Positions 16,375 to 25,004 are shown, counted from the stretch's first letter. The stretch: 64,000 bases of DNA from Streptomyces sp. 1222.5 (GCF_900105245.1 NZ_FNSZ01000001.1:3410001-3474000), one strand, 5' to 3'. The notes: generated from the sequence alone by a model not told the origin. Numbers and translations: made by a program.

Positions 16375-17850
16375 CTAGACGAACACGCTGACCAGTGCCG
16401 CCACCGCGAACCCCGCCACCGACAGCACCGACTCCAGGACCGTCCACGTCCTCAGCGTGTCGCGCTCGCTGATGCCGAAGTACTTGGCCACCATCCAGAA
16501 GCCGCCGTCGTTGACGTGCGAGGCGAAGATGGAGCCCGCGGAGATGGCCATGATGACGAGGGCGACGAAGGCCTGGGAGTGGTGGCCCTCCGTCAGGAGC
16601 GGCGCCACGATGCCCGCCGTGGTGACGATCGCGACCGTCGCCGAGCCCTGGGCGACCCGCAGCACGAGCGAGATCAGGTACGCCAGCACGATCACCGGCA
16701 GGCCCACGCCGTTGAACGTGTCGGAGAGCGCCTGGGCGACCCCGCTCGCCTTCAGCACGGCGCCGAAGACCCCGCCCGCGCCGACCACCAGCAGGATGTT
16801 GCCGACCGGCTTGAGGGACGAGGTCGACACCGACTCCAGGGACTTGCGGGACCAGCCGCGCCGGATGCCGAGCAGGTAGTAGGCGAGCAGCAGGGCGATG
16901 GTCAGGGCCACGAAGGGGTGGCCGAAGAACTCCAGCACCGAGCGGCCCGGGGAGGGGTCCAGCGCGATCGAGGAGAAGGTCGCGGCGAGGATCAGGATCA
17001 GGGGCGTACCGATGATGGCGAGGACCGTGCCGAGCGGTACCGGCTTCTCCCGCGGTTCCACGCCCTGCGCGCGCTGCTCGGCGAGGACGGCCCGCCTGGC
17101 CTCCTCGGCGGCCTCGACCATGTCCTGCGGTACGGCGACGAAGATGCGCCTGCCGACCCAGGCGGAGTAGGCCCACGCGGCGAGGACGGCCGGGACGCCG
17201 CAGACGACGCCCATGAGGATGACCCAGCCGAGCTGGACGTGCAGCAGTCCGGCGGCGGCGACCGGGCCGGGGTGCGGCGGCAGGAAGGCGTGGGTCATGG
17301 AGAGGCCCGCGAGCAGCGGCAGGCAGTAGAGCAGGATCGACTTGCCGCCGCGCTTGGCGGCCGCGTACACGAGCGGCGCCAGGACGAAGATCCCGACGTC
17401 GAAGAAGACCGGGATGCCGAAGATCAGGCCGGTCAGGCCCATGGCGAGCGGCGCGCGCCGCTCACCGAAGAGACTCAGCAGGCGGGAGGCCAGCACCTCG
17501 GCGCCGCCGCTGACTTCGAGGATCGCGCCGAGCATGGTGCCGAGGCCGATGATGATCGCGACGTGGCCGAGGATGCCGCCCATGCCGGACTCGATGGTGG
17601 AGACGGCGTCGGAGCGCTGGACGGTGCCGAAGAGTTCGGTGACCGAGAGGCCGGCGAGCAGACCGACGGCTATGGAGACGGCGAGGAGGGCGACGAAGGG
17701 CTGGAGCCGCACCTTGATGATCAGAAAGAGGAGCAGTGCTATGCCGATGGCGGCGACGGTGAGCAGTCCGGTGGTGCCGTCGAGGAGGAGGAGCAGGCCG
17801 CCGGTGTGGGGTGGTGCGGCAGGGGCGGCCGCGGCGAGCGGAAGGGGCAT
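16375..17850 (-). CDS. GntP-family sugar-acid/D-amino-acid permease
   Basis: A 491-residue polytopic protein with about 12-14 hydrophobic segments. GntP-family features include SGGAEVLASRLLSLFGERRA, FFDVGIFVLAPLVY and MTHAFLPPHPGPVAAAGLL. Members import gluconate-like acids (GntP, GntT) or D-serine (DsdX) with protons. AGAGGA precedes the ATG at 17850. It is the last gene of the IclR-regulated leftward operon, 108 bases after the RidA gene. Given its neighbours (PLP deaminase, deacylase, KDG-kinase-like PfkB), the likely substrate is an amino-sugar acid such as N-acetyl-D-glucosaminate, or a D-amino acid. Confidence 0.88.
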   Translation of the reverse strand: MPLPLAAAAPAAPPHTGGLLLLLDGTTGLLTVAAIGIALLLFLIIKVRLQPFVALLAVSIAVGLLAGLSVTELFGTVQRSDAVSTIESGMGGILGHVAIIIGLGTMLGAILEVSGGAEVLASRLLSLFGERRAPLAMGLTGLIFGIPVFFDVGIFVLAPLVYAAAKRGGKSILLYCLPLLAGLSMTHAFLPPHPGPVAAAGLLHVQLGWVILMGVVCGVPAVLAAWAYSAWVGRRIFVAVPQDMVEAAEEARRAVLAEQRAQGVEPREKPVPLGTVLAIIGTPLILILAATFSSIALDPSPGRSVLEFFGHPFVALTIALLLAYYLLGIRRGWSRKSLESVSTSSLKPVGNILLVVGAGGVFGAVLKASGVAQALSDTFNGVGLPVIVLAYLISLVLRVAQGSATVAIVTTAGIVAPLLTEGHHSQAFVALVIMAISAGSIFASHVNDGGFWMVAKYFGISERDTLRTWTVLESVLSVAGFAVAALVSVFV

Positions 17851-17958
17851 CGAGGGGGTCCTCTGGGTAAGTGCATCGTGCTTTCGGGCAGGGCGGATCG
17901 CGGCACGGCGCCCGGAAGGGTGCCGTGCCGTGCGGGACGTACGGGGGGTGCGGTGGCG

Positions 17959-18369
17959 TCAGCCGAGTACGGCGAGCGCGTCGATCTCGATGAGGAGCCC
18001 GGCCGGCAGACCGACGTAGACCGTCGTGCGGGCCGCGGGCGGCTGGGTGAGGCCCTGCTCCTCGAAGTAGGCGTTGTAGATCTCGTTCATCTCGGCGAAG
18101 TGGTCCACGTCGGTGAGGTAGACGCGGATCATCATCGCGTCGTCCCAGCTCGCGCCGCCCTCTTCGAGGATCGCCTTGACGTTGGCGAGGGTCTGCAGGG
18201 TCTGCTCGCGCAGGGTGGGGCCGGCCGGGGTGGGGGCCTTGCCGTCCTCGGCGGGCAGGAAGCCCACCTGGCCGGCGACCTGGAGGATGTTGCCCTTCTT
18301 CACGCCGTGGGAGAACTTCGCGGGCGGGGTGGTGTGGGTCTTCGGGGTGAGCGCGGTCTTTTCCGTCAT
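17959..18369 (-). CDS. RidA family enamine/imine deaminase
   Basis: A 136-residue protein of the YjgF/YER057c/UK114 family. It contains the family signature region (MMIRVYLTDVDHFAEMNEIYNAYF) and the C-terminal PPARTTVYVG-type segment (here QPPAARTTVYVGLPAGLLIE) with the Arg that binds the substrate carboxylate. RidA enzymes speed release of ammonia from reactive enamine/imine intermediates made by PLP dehydratases. The ATG overlaps the IclR stop as ATGA, so it is tightly coupled. Its pairing with a PLP deaminase in the divergent operon is metabolically coherent. Confidence 0.92.
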   Translation of the reverse strand: MTEKTALTPKTHTTPPAKFSHGVKKGNILQVAGQVGFLPAEDGKAPTPAGPTLREQTLQTLANVKAILEEGGASWDDAMMIRVYLTDVDHFAEMNEIYNAYFEEQGLTQPPAARTTVYVGLPAGLLIEIDALAVLG

Positions 18370-19127
18370 GCGGGGTCCCTTACTGGTGTTCTGCCGGAGT
18401 ACTCGCCGCTGATCGCGTCCGCGGTACGGCGCACCAGCGGGAGCAGGGTGAGGAGTTCCTCGGCGGTGACGACGACGTTCGGCGCGGACACCGACATCGC
18501 GGCGACCACCCGGCCGTCGGCGCCGCGGACGGGGGCCGCGACGCAGTTGATGGACTCCTCGTGGCCACCGAGGTCGGTGGCCCAGCCCTGTTCGCGCACC
18601 TGCTCCAACTCCCGTAGGAAGGCATATGCGTTGGGGGTGGAACGGGCCGTGTAGAGGGGGTAGTCGAGCGTGTCCGCGAGGGCGCGGCGCTCGGGTTCGG
18701 GCAGGTCGGCGAGGAGGAGCTTGGCGACGGCGGCGACCGTGATGGCCACCGGCTTCCCGATCCGCGAGTACATCCGTACGGGGTAGCGGCTCTCCACCTT
18801 GTCGATGTAGAGCACCTCGTTCTCCTCGTGGACGGCGAGGTGGACGGTGTGTCCGCACTGCTCGTTGAGGCGCACGAGGTGGGGATGGGCGATCTCGCGG
18901 ATGTCGAGGTTCTCCATCGCCTCCTGGGCGAGGGCGAAGAGGCGGGCGCCGAGCCGGTAGCGCTGGTCGGACTGGCGGTAGACCAGGCCGTGCTCGTGCA
19001 GCGTGCGCAGCAGCCGTAGCGCCGTGGACTTGTGCACGCCGAGGCGGTCGGCGACCTGCCCGAGGTCGGCGGGGCCCTCGGCGAGCAGCGGCAGGATGCT
19101 CAGGGCGCGGTCGACGGTCTGACTCAT
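18366..19127 (-). CDS. IclR-family transcriptional regulator
   Basis: A 253-residue regulator. The N-terminal winged helix (residues 5-60; DRLGVHKSTALRLLRTLHEH is the recognition region) is followed by the IclR effector domain (about 75-245; HPHLVRLNEQCGHTVHLAVH and ESINCVAAPVRG are typical). IclR proteins sense small carboxylic or sugar-acid ligands through the C-terminal domain. It overlaps the kinase gene upstream and the RidA gene downstream by 4 bases each. An inverted repeat at 20369-20385 between the divergent operons is a likely operator. Confidence 0.93.
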   Translation of the reverse strand: MSQTVDRALSILPLLAEGPADLGQVADRLGVHKSTALRLLRTLHEHGLVYRQSDQRYRLGARLFALAQEAMENLDIREIAHPHLVRLNEQCGHTVHLAVHEENEVLYIDKVESRYPVRMYSRIGKPVAITVAAVAKLLLADLPEPERRALADTLDYPLYTARSTPNAYAFLRELEQVREQGWATDLGGHEESINCVAAPVRGADGRVVAAMSVSAPNVVVTAEELLTLLPLVRRTADAISGEYSGRTPVRDPA

Positions 19128-20272
19128 GGGGTGATCGCCTCCTCATCGGCCTGTCCGGCGTGCGTCCAGCCGGGGCCGAGTCGAAGTCTCCCCCATGCCC
19201 CCGGGTCCACGGCCGCCAGGCGGTCGGCGTGCCCTCGGGAGGGGGGTGCGGCGAGGTCGCCGGGCGTGGTGAGGGCGGCGGCGGCGAAGAGGTGGCCGTA
19301 CCGGAGGCGGGTGCGCAGGGGGAGCCCGCGGAGGGTGCCCGAGAGAAATCCGGCGGCGAAGGCGTCCCCGGCGCCGGTGGTCGCCACGACGTCGACGTGG
19401 AGGGCGGGCTCGAAGACGGGTCCGGGACCGGGTGGGGCGGGCAGCGGGGCCCGGGGTCCGGCGTCGCGGCCCTCGCGCGCGAACCCGGACGGCGGCCCCG
19501 ACTCCGCGCCCACCTCCTCGCGTGCGAAAGCCGTCGCGCCGTGCGCCCCCTGCTTGACCACCAGCACGGCCGGTTCCGGCAGGGCCTCCCGGATCGCCTC
19601 CGGGCCGCCGGTGATCCCCCAGGCGTGCTCGGCCTCGTCGTCGCCGACGAAGACGAGGTCGGCGCCGCGCGCCAGTTCCAGCAGCACCCGCGGGCCGTCC
19701 GCGTCCGGCCACAGCGCCGGCCGGTGGTTGACGTCGAAGGAGACCAGCGGGCGGCCGGGCCGGCGTGCCGTCAGTTCCCGCGTCAGCTCCAGGCAGTCCT
19801 GGGAGAGGGCGGCCGTGATCCCGGACAGGTGCAGCACCCGTGCGGTCCGTACGGCGGTCGGGTCGACGTTGCCCACGGCCATGGCGGAGGCCGCCGAGCC
19901 GGCCCGGTAGTACGCCACCTCGTGCGCGTCGGTGGCCCGGTCGGCCGCCGTGCGGAAGTAGACGCCCGTGGGCCGGTGGGCGTCGCGGCGGACGGCGCCG
20001 ACGTCGACGCCGTATCCGGCGATCCGCTCCACCAGGTGCTCTCCGAATCCGTCGGCGCCCACGCGGCTCACCCAGCGGGCCGGGTGCCCGGCGGCGGCCA
20101 GTACGCAGGCCACGTTGGACTCGGCGCCGCCGATGCCCCGCTCGAAGGAGGCCACGTCGGCGAGGCGCCCCGGCCGGGACGGCAGGAAGGTGACCATGGA
20201 CTCGCCGAGCGCCACGACATCCACCACATCCACGGCGTCGGGGGTGGCGCGGGGGTGTCCGTCGGCGGTCAC
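19124..20272 (-). CDS. PfkB-family sugar kinase, candidate 2-keto-3-deoxygluconate kinase
   Basis: A 382-residue ribokinase-fold protein. GTG at 20272 with AAGGAG about ten bases upstream; the frame is open further but the family starts here (ALGESMVTFLPSRPGRLADV). PfkB signature 1 is GIGGAESNVACVLAAAGHP, and the C-terminal signature is ATTGAGDAFAAGFLSG with the catalytic Asp. A Pro/Gly-rich insert of roughly 40 residues (PRAPLPAPPGPGPVF) lies just before that motif and is unusual. KdgK enzymes, which have this start and length, phosphorylate 2-keto-3-deoxygluconate for the Entner-Doudoroff aldolase. The substrate is inferred from the neighbouring deaminase and GntP permease. Confidence 0.8.
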   Translation of the reverse strand: MTADGHPRATPDAVDVVDVVALGESMVTFLPSRPGRLADVASFERGIGGAESNVACVLAAAGHPARWVSRVGADGFGEHLVERIAGYGVDVGAVRRDAHRPTGVYFRTAADRATDAHEVAYYRAGSAASAMAVGNVDPTAVRTARVLHLSGITAALSQDCLELTRELTARRPGRPLVSFDVNHRPALWPDADGPRVLLELARGADLVFVGDDEAEHAWGITGGPEAIREALPEPAVLVVKQGAHGATAFAREEVGAESGPPSGFAREGRDAGPRAPLPAPPGPGPVFEPALHVDVVATTGAGDAFAAGFLSGTLRGLPLRTRLRYGHLFAAAALTTPGDLAAPPSRGHADRLAAVDPGAWGRLRLGPGWTHAGQADEEAITP

Positions 20273-20368
20273 GATGGTGGGGCTCCTTGTCCGTGTCCCG
20301 GGGCGGCGGTTTCGTTGACCCGGTGTTCGCGAGATGTTAGACAGCAGTGAGCGACATACGCAATGGAT

Positions 20369-20385
20369 GTTGCATAAAGTGCAAC
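20369..20385. promoter_or_regulatory. Candidate IclR operator between divergent operons
   Basis: GTTGCA-N5-TGCAAC, a perfect 6-bp inverted repeat, sits 22 bases before the deaminase start codon and about 97 bases upstream of the kinase start. It is the most symmetric element in the intergenic region and is placed to control both directions. Confidence 0.5.
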
Positions 20386-20406
20386 GCACCTGATCAGGAG
20401 GGGTTC

Positions 20407-21690
20407 ATGGGCCGTCAGACCGGCACCGAAGCGCTCGCCGCCCTCGCAGAGGAACGCGTCGACCACCGCTTCAAGGGCCTCCCCCCGGAGGCCGACGGCC
20501 TCACCGTCGCCGAGCTGGCCGCCCAGCGCCGCAACCTCTTCCGCGCGGCGGACGGCTTCACCACCCCCGTCCTCGCCCTGTCCGCGGAGCGCCTGGAGCA
20601 CAACCTGGCGCTGATGGAGACGTACACCGTCCGGCACGGCCTCGCCTTCGCCCCGCACGGCAAGACCTCCATGGCGCCGCAGCTCTTCCAGCGCCAGATC
20701 GAGCACGGCGCGTGGGGCATCACGCTGGCCGTCCCCCACCAGGTGCGCGTCGCGCGGGCGTTCGGCGTGCGGCGGATCTTCCTGGCCAACGAGCTGGTGG
20801 ACGCCTCCGCCCTGCGCTGGATCGCCGCCGAACTGGCCGCCGACCCGGAGTTCCGCTTCGTCTGCTACGTCGACTCGGTGCGCGGGGTGGAGCTGATGGA
20901 CGCGGCCCTGCGGGGCTCCGGCCGCCCGGTGGACGTGGTCGTGGAGCTGGGCGCGGGCGACGGCGCCCGGACCGGCGTCCGCACGGAGGCGGAGTGCCTG
21001 GCCGTCGCCGCGGCCGTGGCCGGCGCACCGACCCTGCGCCTGGTCGGGGTGGCGGGCTACGAGGGCGAGGTGCCCGAGGCCGACCCGCAGCGGGTGGCGG
21101 CCTACCTGCGGCGGCTGACGGCGCTCGCCGCCGAACTCGACAAGGCGGGCCGGTTCGCGGACGCGGAGGAGATCGTGGTGAGCGCGGGCGGCAGCGCCTG
21201 GTTCGACACCGTGGCCGAGGTCTTCGGCGAGGTGCCCGCACTCTCCCTGCCGGTACTGAAGCTGCTCCGCTCGGGCGCCTACGTCTCGCACGACGACGGG
21301 CACTACCGCAGGCTCACCCCGTTCGCCCGGGTCCCGGAGGAGGGCGCCCTGGAGCCCGCCTTCCGGCTGTGGGCCGAGGTCGTCTCCCGGCCGGCCCCCG
21401 GGCAGGCCTTCGCCAACGCGGGCAAGCGGGACGCGGCCTACGACCTGGACCTGCCCACCGCGCAGGTGCTCCGCCGGGACGGCGCCGAGCGGCCGGCCAC
21501 CGGTGTCACGGTGACCGGTCTGTCCGACCAGCACACCTGGCTGCGCACCGGCCCGGAGGCGGACGTCGAGGTCGGGGACTGGATCGGCTTCGGCCTCTCC
21601 CACCCGTGCACGTCCTTCGACAAGTGGCAGCTGATCCCGGTGGCGGAGGCGGACGGCACGGTCGTCGACTACATCCGCACGTTCTTCTAG
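20407..21690 (+). CDS. PLP-dependent amino-acid deaminase (D-serine dehydratase/D-threonine aldolase-like fold)
   Basis: A 427-residue fold-type III PLP enzyme. The ATG at 20407 has AGGAGGGG four to five bases upstream and is preferred over an ATG at 20347. The PLP-binding Lys lies in FAPHGKTSMAPQLFQRQ (about residues 80-96). The alanine-racemase-like barrel is followed by the D-serine dehydratase-like C-terminal domain with the metal-binding region VTGLSDQHTWL and SHPCTSFDKW (His and Cys expected to bind zinc). Such enzymes deaminate D-amino acids or D-glucosaminate to 2-keto acids. The neighbours (RidA, sugar-acid kinase, GntP permease, deacylase) favour D-glucosaminate to 2-keto-3-deoxygluconate, but this is inference. 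Confidence 0.85.
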   Translation: MGRQTGTEALAALAEERVDHRFKGLPPEADGLTVAELAAQRRNLFRAADGFTTPVLALSAERLEHNLALMETYTVRHGLAFAPHGKTSMAPQLFQRQIEHGAWGITLAVPHQVRVARAFGVRRIFLANELVDASALRWIAAELAADPEFRFVCYVDSVRGVELMDAALRGSGRPVDVVVELGAGDGARTGVRTEAECLAVAAAVAGAPTLRLVGVAGYEGEVPEADPQRVAAYLRRLTALAAELDKAGRFADAEEIVVSAGGSAWFDTVAEVFGEVPALSLPVLKLLRSGAYVSHDDGHYRRLTPFARVPEEGALEPAFRLWAEVVSRPAPGQAFANAGKRDAAYDLDLPTAQVLRRDGAERPATGVTVTGLSDQHTWLRTGPEADVEVGDWIGFGLSHPCTSFDKWQLIPVAEADGTVVDYIRTFF

Positions 21691-21698
21691 GAGGCCCC

Positions 21699-23324
21699 GT
21701 GGAGGACCTGGTCATCCGCGACGCGGACGTCGTCGACGGCAGCGGCGCGGACTCCTACCGCGCCGACGTCCTGATCGACGGCGGCCGGATCGTCTCGATC
21801 GTCAAGGAGGCGGCCGCGGCGGGCTGCCAACGCCCACGTGCCGTACGGGAGATGGACGCGGAGGGCCTGGTCCTCTCGCCGGGCTTCATCGACATGCACG
21901 CCCACTCCGACCTCGCCCTGCTGCGCGACCCCGACCACAGCGCCAAGGTCGCGCAGGGGGTCACGCTGGAGGTGCTCGGCCAGGACGGGCTGTCGTACGC
22001 GCCGGTGGACGACCGCACGCTGGCGGAGGTGCGGCGGGCGATCACCGGCTGGAACGGGTACGGCGACGACGTCGACTTCGACTGGCGCTCGGTCGGCGAG
22101 TACCTGGACCGGCTGGACCGCGGGTTCGACGGCCGCGGGATCGCTGTGAACGCGGCGTACCTGGTCCCCCAGGGCACGGTCCGGGCGCTCGCCGTCGGCT
22201 GGGAGGACCGCCCGGCCACACCCGGGGAGCTGGACCGGATGCGGCGGCTGGTCGCGGAGGGGCTGGAGCAGGGAGCGGTCGGCCTGTCCTCCGGGCTCAC
22301 CTACACACCCGGGATGTACGCCGAGGACGCCGAACTGACCGAGCTGTGCCGGGTGGTGGCCGGGTGCGGCGGCTACTACTGCCCGCACCACCGTTCCTAC
22401 GGCGCCGGCGCCCTGGAGGCCTACGCCGAGATGGTGGCCCTGACCCGGGAGGCCGGCTGCCCGCTGCATCTGGCGCACGCGACGATGAACTTCGGCGTGA
22501 ACGAGGGCCGGGCGCCCGAGCTGCTGGCGCTGCTCGACCGGGCCCTGGACGCGGGCGCGGACATCACGCTGGACACCTACCCCTACACCCCCGGCTGCAC
22601 CACGCTCGCCGCGCTGCTGCCCGGCTGGGTGAGCGAGGGCGGCCCGGAGGCGGTGCTGGCCCGGCTCACCGATCCGGCGACGGCCGAACGCATCCGGCAC
22701 GAGCTGGAGGTGACCGGCTCGGACGGCTGCCACGGTGTGCCCGTGGAGTGGGAGACGATCGAGATCGCCGGGGTGACCGATCCGGCGCTCGGCGACCATG
22801 TGGGCCGCACGGTCCGCGAGTCGGCCGAGCTGCGCGGCGAGAGCCCGTGGACCACGGCCCACCGGCTGCTGGTCGGGGACCGGCTCGGCACGACGATCCT
22901 CCAGCACGTCGGCCACGAGGAGAACGTCCGCACGATCATGCGGCACCGGACCCACACCGGCGGCTCCGACGGCATCCTCCAGGGCGCCAAGCCGCACCCG
23001 CGCGCCTACGGCACCTTCCCGCGCTACCTCGGCCACTACGTACGGGAGTTGGGGGTGCTCACACTGGAGGAGTGCGTCGCCCGTCTCACCGGGCGGCCCG
23101 CGGCCCGGCTGCGCCTGCCGGACCGCGGTCTGGTGCGCGAGGGCTTCCGGGCCGACCTCGTGCTGTTCGACCCGCGGACGGTCGCGCCCGGTGCCACCTT
23201 CGCCGAGCCGCGGAGGCTGCCGGCCGGTGTCCCGCACGTCCTGATCGACGGCCGGTTCGCCGTCGAGGACGGCAAGCGGACGGACGTCCTGGCGGGGCGG
23301 GCGGTCCGCCGCACTCCGGCGTGA
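21699..23324 (+). CDS. N-acyl-D-amino-acid deacylase-type amidohydrolase
   Basis: A 541-residue amidohydrolase-superfamily enzyme. GTG at 21699 with AGGAGG overlapping the deaminase stop. It starts with the small beta domain (EDLVIRDADVVDGSGADSYR), then the metal motif HAHSD (about residue 65), further ligands expected at HLAHATMNFG and in the later barrel strands, a conserved GSDG (GGSDGI) segment, and the C-terminal PAARLRLPDRGLVREGFRAD typical of D-aminoacylases. The family removes acyl groups from N-acyl-D-amino acids and some amino-sugar acids. Here it would supply the free amino acid (or D-glucosaminate) to the deaminase. Same operon, 8 bases apart. Confidence 0.87.
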   Translation: MEDLVIRDADVVDGSGADSYRADVLIDGGRIVSIVKEAAAAGCQRPRAVREMDAEGLVLSPGFIDMHAHSDLALLRDPDHSAKVAQGVTLEVLGQDGLSYAPVDDRTLAEVRRAITGWNGYGDDVDFDWRSVGEYLDRLDRGFDGRGIAVNAAYLVPQGTVRALAVGWEDRPATPGELDRMRRLVAEGLEQGAVGLSSGLTYTPGMYAEDAELTELCRVVAGCGGYYCPHHRSYGAGALEAYAEMVALTREAGCPLHLAHATMNFGVNEGRAPELLALLDRALDAGADITLDTYPYTPGCTTLAALLPGWVSEGGPEAVLARLTDPATAERIRHELEVTGSDGCHGVPVEWETIEIAGVTDPALGDHVGRTVRESAELRGESPWTTAHRLLVGDRLGTTILQHVGHEENVRTIMRHRTHTGGSDGILQGAKPHPRAYGTFPRYLGHYVRELGVLTLEECVARLTGRPAARLRLPDRGLVREGFRADLVLFDPRTVAPGATFAEPRRLPAGVPHVLIDGRFAVEDGKRTDVLAGRAVRRTPA

Positions 23325-23378
23325 CCGCCCGGCCCCGGCGGGCACGGCGCTACGGCATGGCTGTGGCCACGGCCATGT

Positions 23379-24227
23379 CTACGGCTTGGGCAGGGTGCAG
23401 CCGGCCGCGCTCAGGTCCAGCTTGTTGCCGGTCGTGAAGCAGGCCGGGATCAGGTAGGTCTCCTCGGCGTAGTTGATGCCCTGGCGGACGGTGACGTTGC
23501 CGTTGGCGTCGACCTCGCACGGGTTGTTCTCCGTGCAGCGCTGGCCGTCCTCGTTGCCGGTGTTGTTGACGGCGACGACCTTGCCGGTGTTCGTGTCGAT
23601 CACCGGCGAGCCCGAGGTGCCGCCGATGGTGTTGCAGGACGAGGTGTAGCGGAGCGAGTCCTTCCAGGTCCAGTCGCCTTCCTTGAGCCGGTAGACGAAC
23701 CCGTCGACGTTGCAGCTGTAGATCCGCTTCCAGTAGCCGGACACCACCTTGATGGGCGTGCCGGCGGTCGGGTGCGTGTCCTGCACGGTGAGCGGGCTGA
23801 TGCCGTACGAGCTCTTGATCTTCGCGTAGGTGGTGGTGGTCCGGTAGATCGTGACGTCCGTGTCCGTCATGGTCGAGTAGACGACCTGGTTGGCGCGGAG
23901 CGTGGCGACCCTGGTGCCGGAGGAGTTCAGCAGGCCGAAGGAACGGCTGGAGGACTGGCCGGTGATGACCTCGCCGGGCGCGGGGAAGCCGGTCTCCAGG
24001 CAGTGGCCGTTGGTCATGACCAGCGCCGGGTCGGTGTCCGCGGAGTTGGGGAAGCGGATGACGGAACCGGAGCAGTTGCTGAGGGAGACGGTGCCGGCGA
24101 AGTTGACCGTCACCGCGGCGGCCTTGGCGGTGGGCTTCGCCGCGGTGTGCGGCGCGGCGACCGCCGGGGTCGCGCCCAGCCCGGCTATCGCCAGGGAGGA
24201 CAACGCGGCAAGGAGAGGCTTGTTCAT
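23379..24227 (-). CDS. Secreted trypsin-like serine protease (S1)
   Basis: A 282-residue precursor. Signal peptide MNKPLLAALSSLAIAGLG to about residue 24 (AVA-AP), a short Ala/Lys propeptide, then a chymotrypsin-fold domain. Catalytic residues are visible as TNGHC (His), DTDVTIY (Asp) and GGTSGSPV (Ser). Three likely disulphide pairs can be formed from its cysteines. The C-terminal 60 residues (QRCTENNPCEVDANGNVTVR ... FTTGNKLDLS) are typical of the Streptomyces subgroup. Role: extracellular proteolysis. A hairpin at 24252-24276 lies just upstream of the start, in the leader or as a terminator of the gene upstream. Confidence 0.9.
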   Translation of the reverse strand: MNKPLLAALSSLAIAGLGATPAVAAPHTAAKPTAKAAAVTVNFAGTVSLSNCSGSVIRFPNSADTDPALVMTNGHCLETGFPAPGEVITGQSSSRSFGLLNSSGTRVATLRANQVVYSTMTDTDVTIYRTTTTYAKIKSSYGISPLTVQDTHPTAGTPIKVVSGYWKRIYSCNVDGFVYRLKEGDWTWKDSLRYTSSCNTIGGTSGSPVIDTNTGKVVAVNNTGNEDGQRCTENNPCEVDANGNVTVRQGINYAEETYLIPACFTTGNKLDLSAAGCTLPKP

Positions 24228-24251
24228 GTGGGGGTCCCCTCTTACGACGGA

Positions 24252-24276
24252 GGCGGCCGGAGCTCTTCCGGCCGCC
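24252..24276 (-). terminator. Hairpin between DUF1707 gene and protease gene
   Basis: A 10-bp perfect stem GGCGGCCGGA / TCCGGCCGCC with a 5-base loop. It lies 95 bases after the DUF1707 gene stop and 25 bases before the protease start. It most likely ends the upstream transcript, but it could be in the protease leader. Confidence 0.6.
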
Positions 24277-24371
24277 CTTGCGTCTTTGTCATGCGCATTC
24301 TCAACGCATGGAGGGCCCTGGACAAGGATCCGCGTCAGGTCATAGGGGTTTCCCTGTGCGGGAGGGAGACC

Positions 24372-25004
24372 TCAACTCACCTTTCGCCGGGGCTTGGTGA
24401 CCGCCGCGCCGAACGGGGCGAGCCCTTTCACGACGACGCGCGGCGCCCCGGGACGGCCCGTTCCGCGCGCCCCCCGCCGGCCGACGACGCCGAACAGTCC
24501 GAACCCCCTTACCTCGACGTCGATGTCGTCCGGTACGACGATGCCCGTCCCGCCCCACAGGGCCACCGCCCGGATCACGGTCTCCTGGGCGGCGAAGCGC
24601 GCCTCGGTCAGGTCCAGCCGGCCGCCGCCCCACAGGGACCGGGCGGCGAACCTGGCCGGAATCACCCACTCGCCCTCGCGCCGGAACCCACCGAACAGGC
24701 CCAGGGCGAAACGGGACGTGGGCGCCCGGTCCACCACCGGCGTGTCCCGGGGGCCCGGTTCGGGCAGCCCGCTCCCGGCGGACGAAAGCTCCCCCAGCGT
24801 CCGGGCGCCGTAGACCCCGCCGAGCCGCTCGTCCAACTCCGCGAGCTCCAGCCGCCCGTCCGCCACCGCCGCCCGCACCCGCTCGGCGACCCGCTCCCGC
24901 TCCTCGTCGGAGACGAGGACGCCGGCACCGGAGCCGTCACTGTCGGAGTGGGCGGGCGAGGGCGGGTGCTTCACGAGCGGCTCGGGCTGCGTGGAGTCGG
25001 GCAC
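24372..25004 (-). CDS. DUF1707 / LiaF-like cell-envelope stress protein
   Basis: A 210-residue protein. A DUF1707 motif spans residues about 20-65 (LVSDEERERVAERVRAAVAD and RLELAELDERLGGVYGARTL). The C-terminal half has the glycine-rich beta-helix-like segments of the LiaF / cell wall-active antibiotic response family (ALGLFGGFRREGEWVIPARF, LWGGGRLDL, GFGLFGVVGRRG). No membrane helix is evident, unlike full LiaF. The GTG at 25004 is a guess: no good ribosome-binding site is visible and the frame stays open for over 300 codons upstream. Confidence 0.75.
   Translation of the reverse strand: MPDSTQPEPLVKHPPSPAHSDSDGSGAGVLVSDEERERVAERVRAAVADGRLELAELDERLGGVYGARTLGELSSAGSGLPEPGPRDTPVVDRAPTSRFALGLFGGFRREGEWVIPARFAARSLWGGGRLDLTEARFAAQETVIRAVALWGGTGIVVPDDIDVEVRGFGLFGVVGRRGARGTGRPGAPRVVVKGLAPFGAAVTKPRRKVS

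Noticed and set aside
15811..18654. Long rightward open frame (about 950 codons) over the GntP/RidA/IclR genes
   Set aside because: Antisense shadow of well-supported leftward genes; composition is Asp/Gly/Arg/His repeats typical of reversed high-GC coding sequence.
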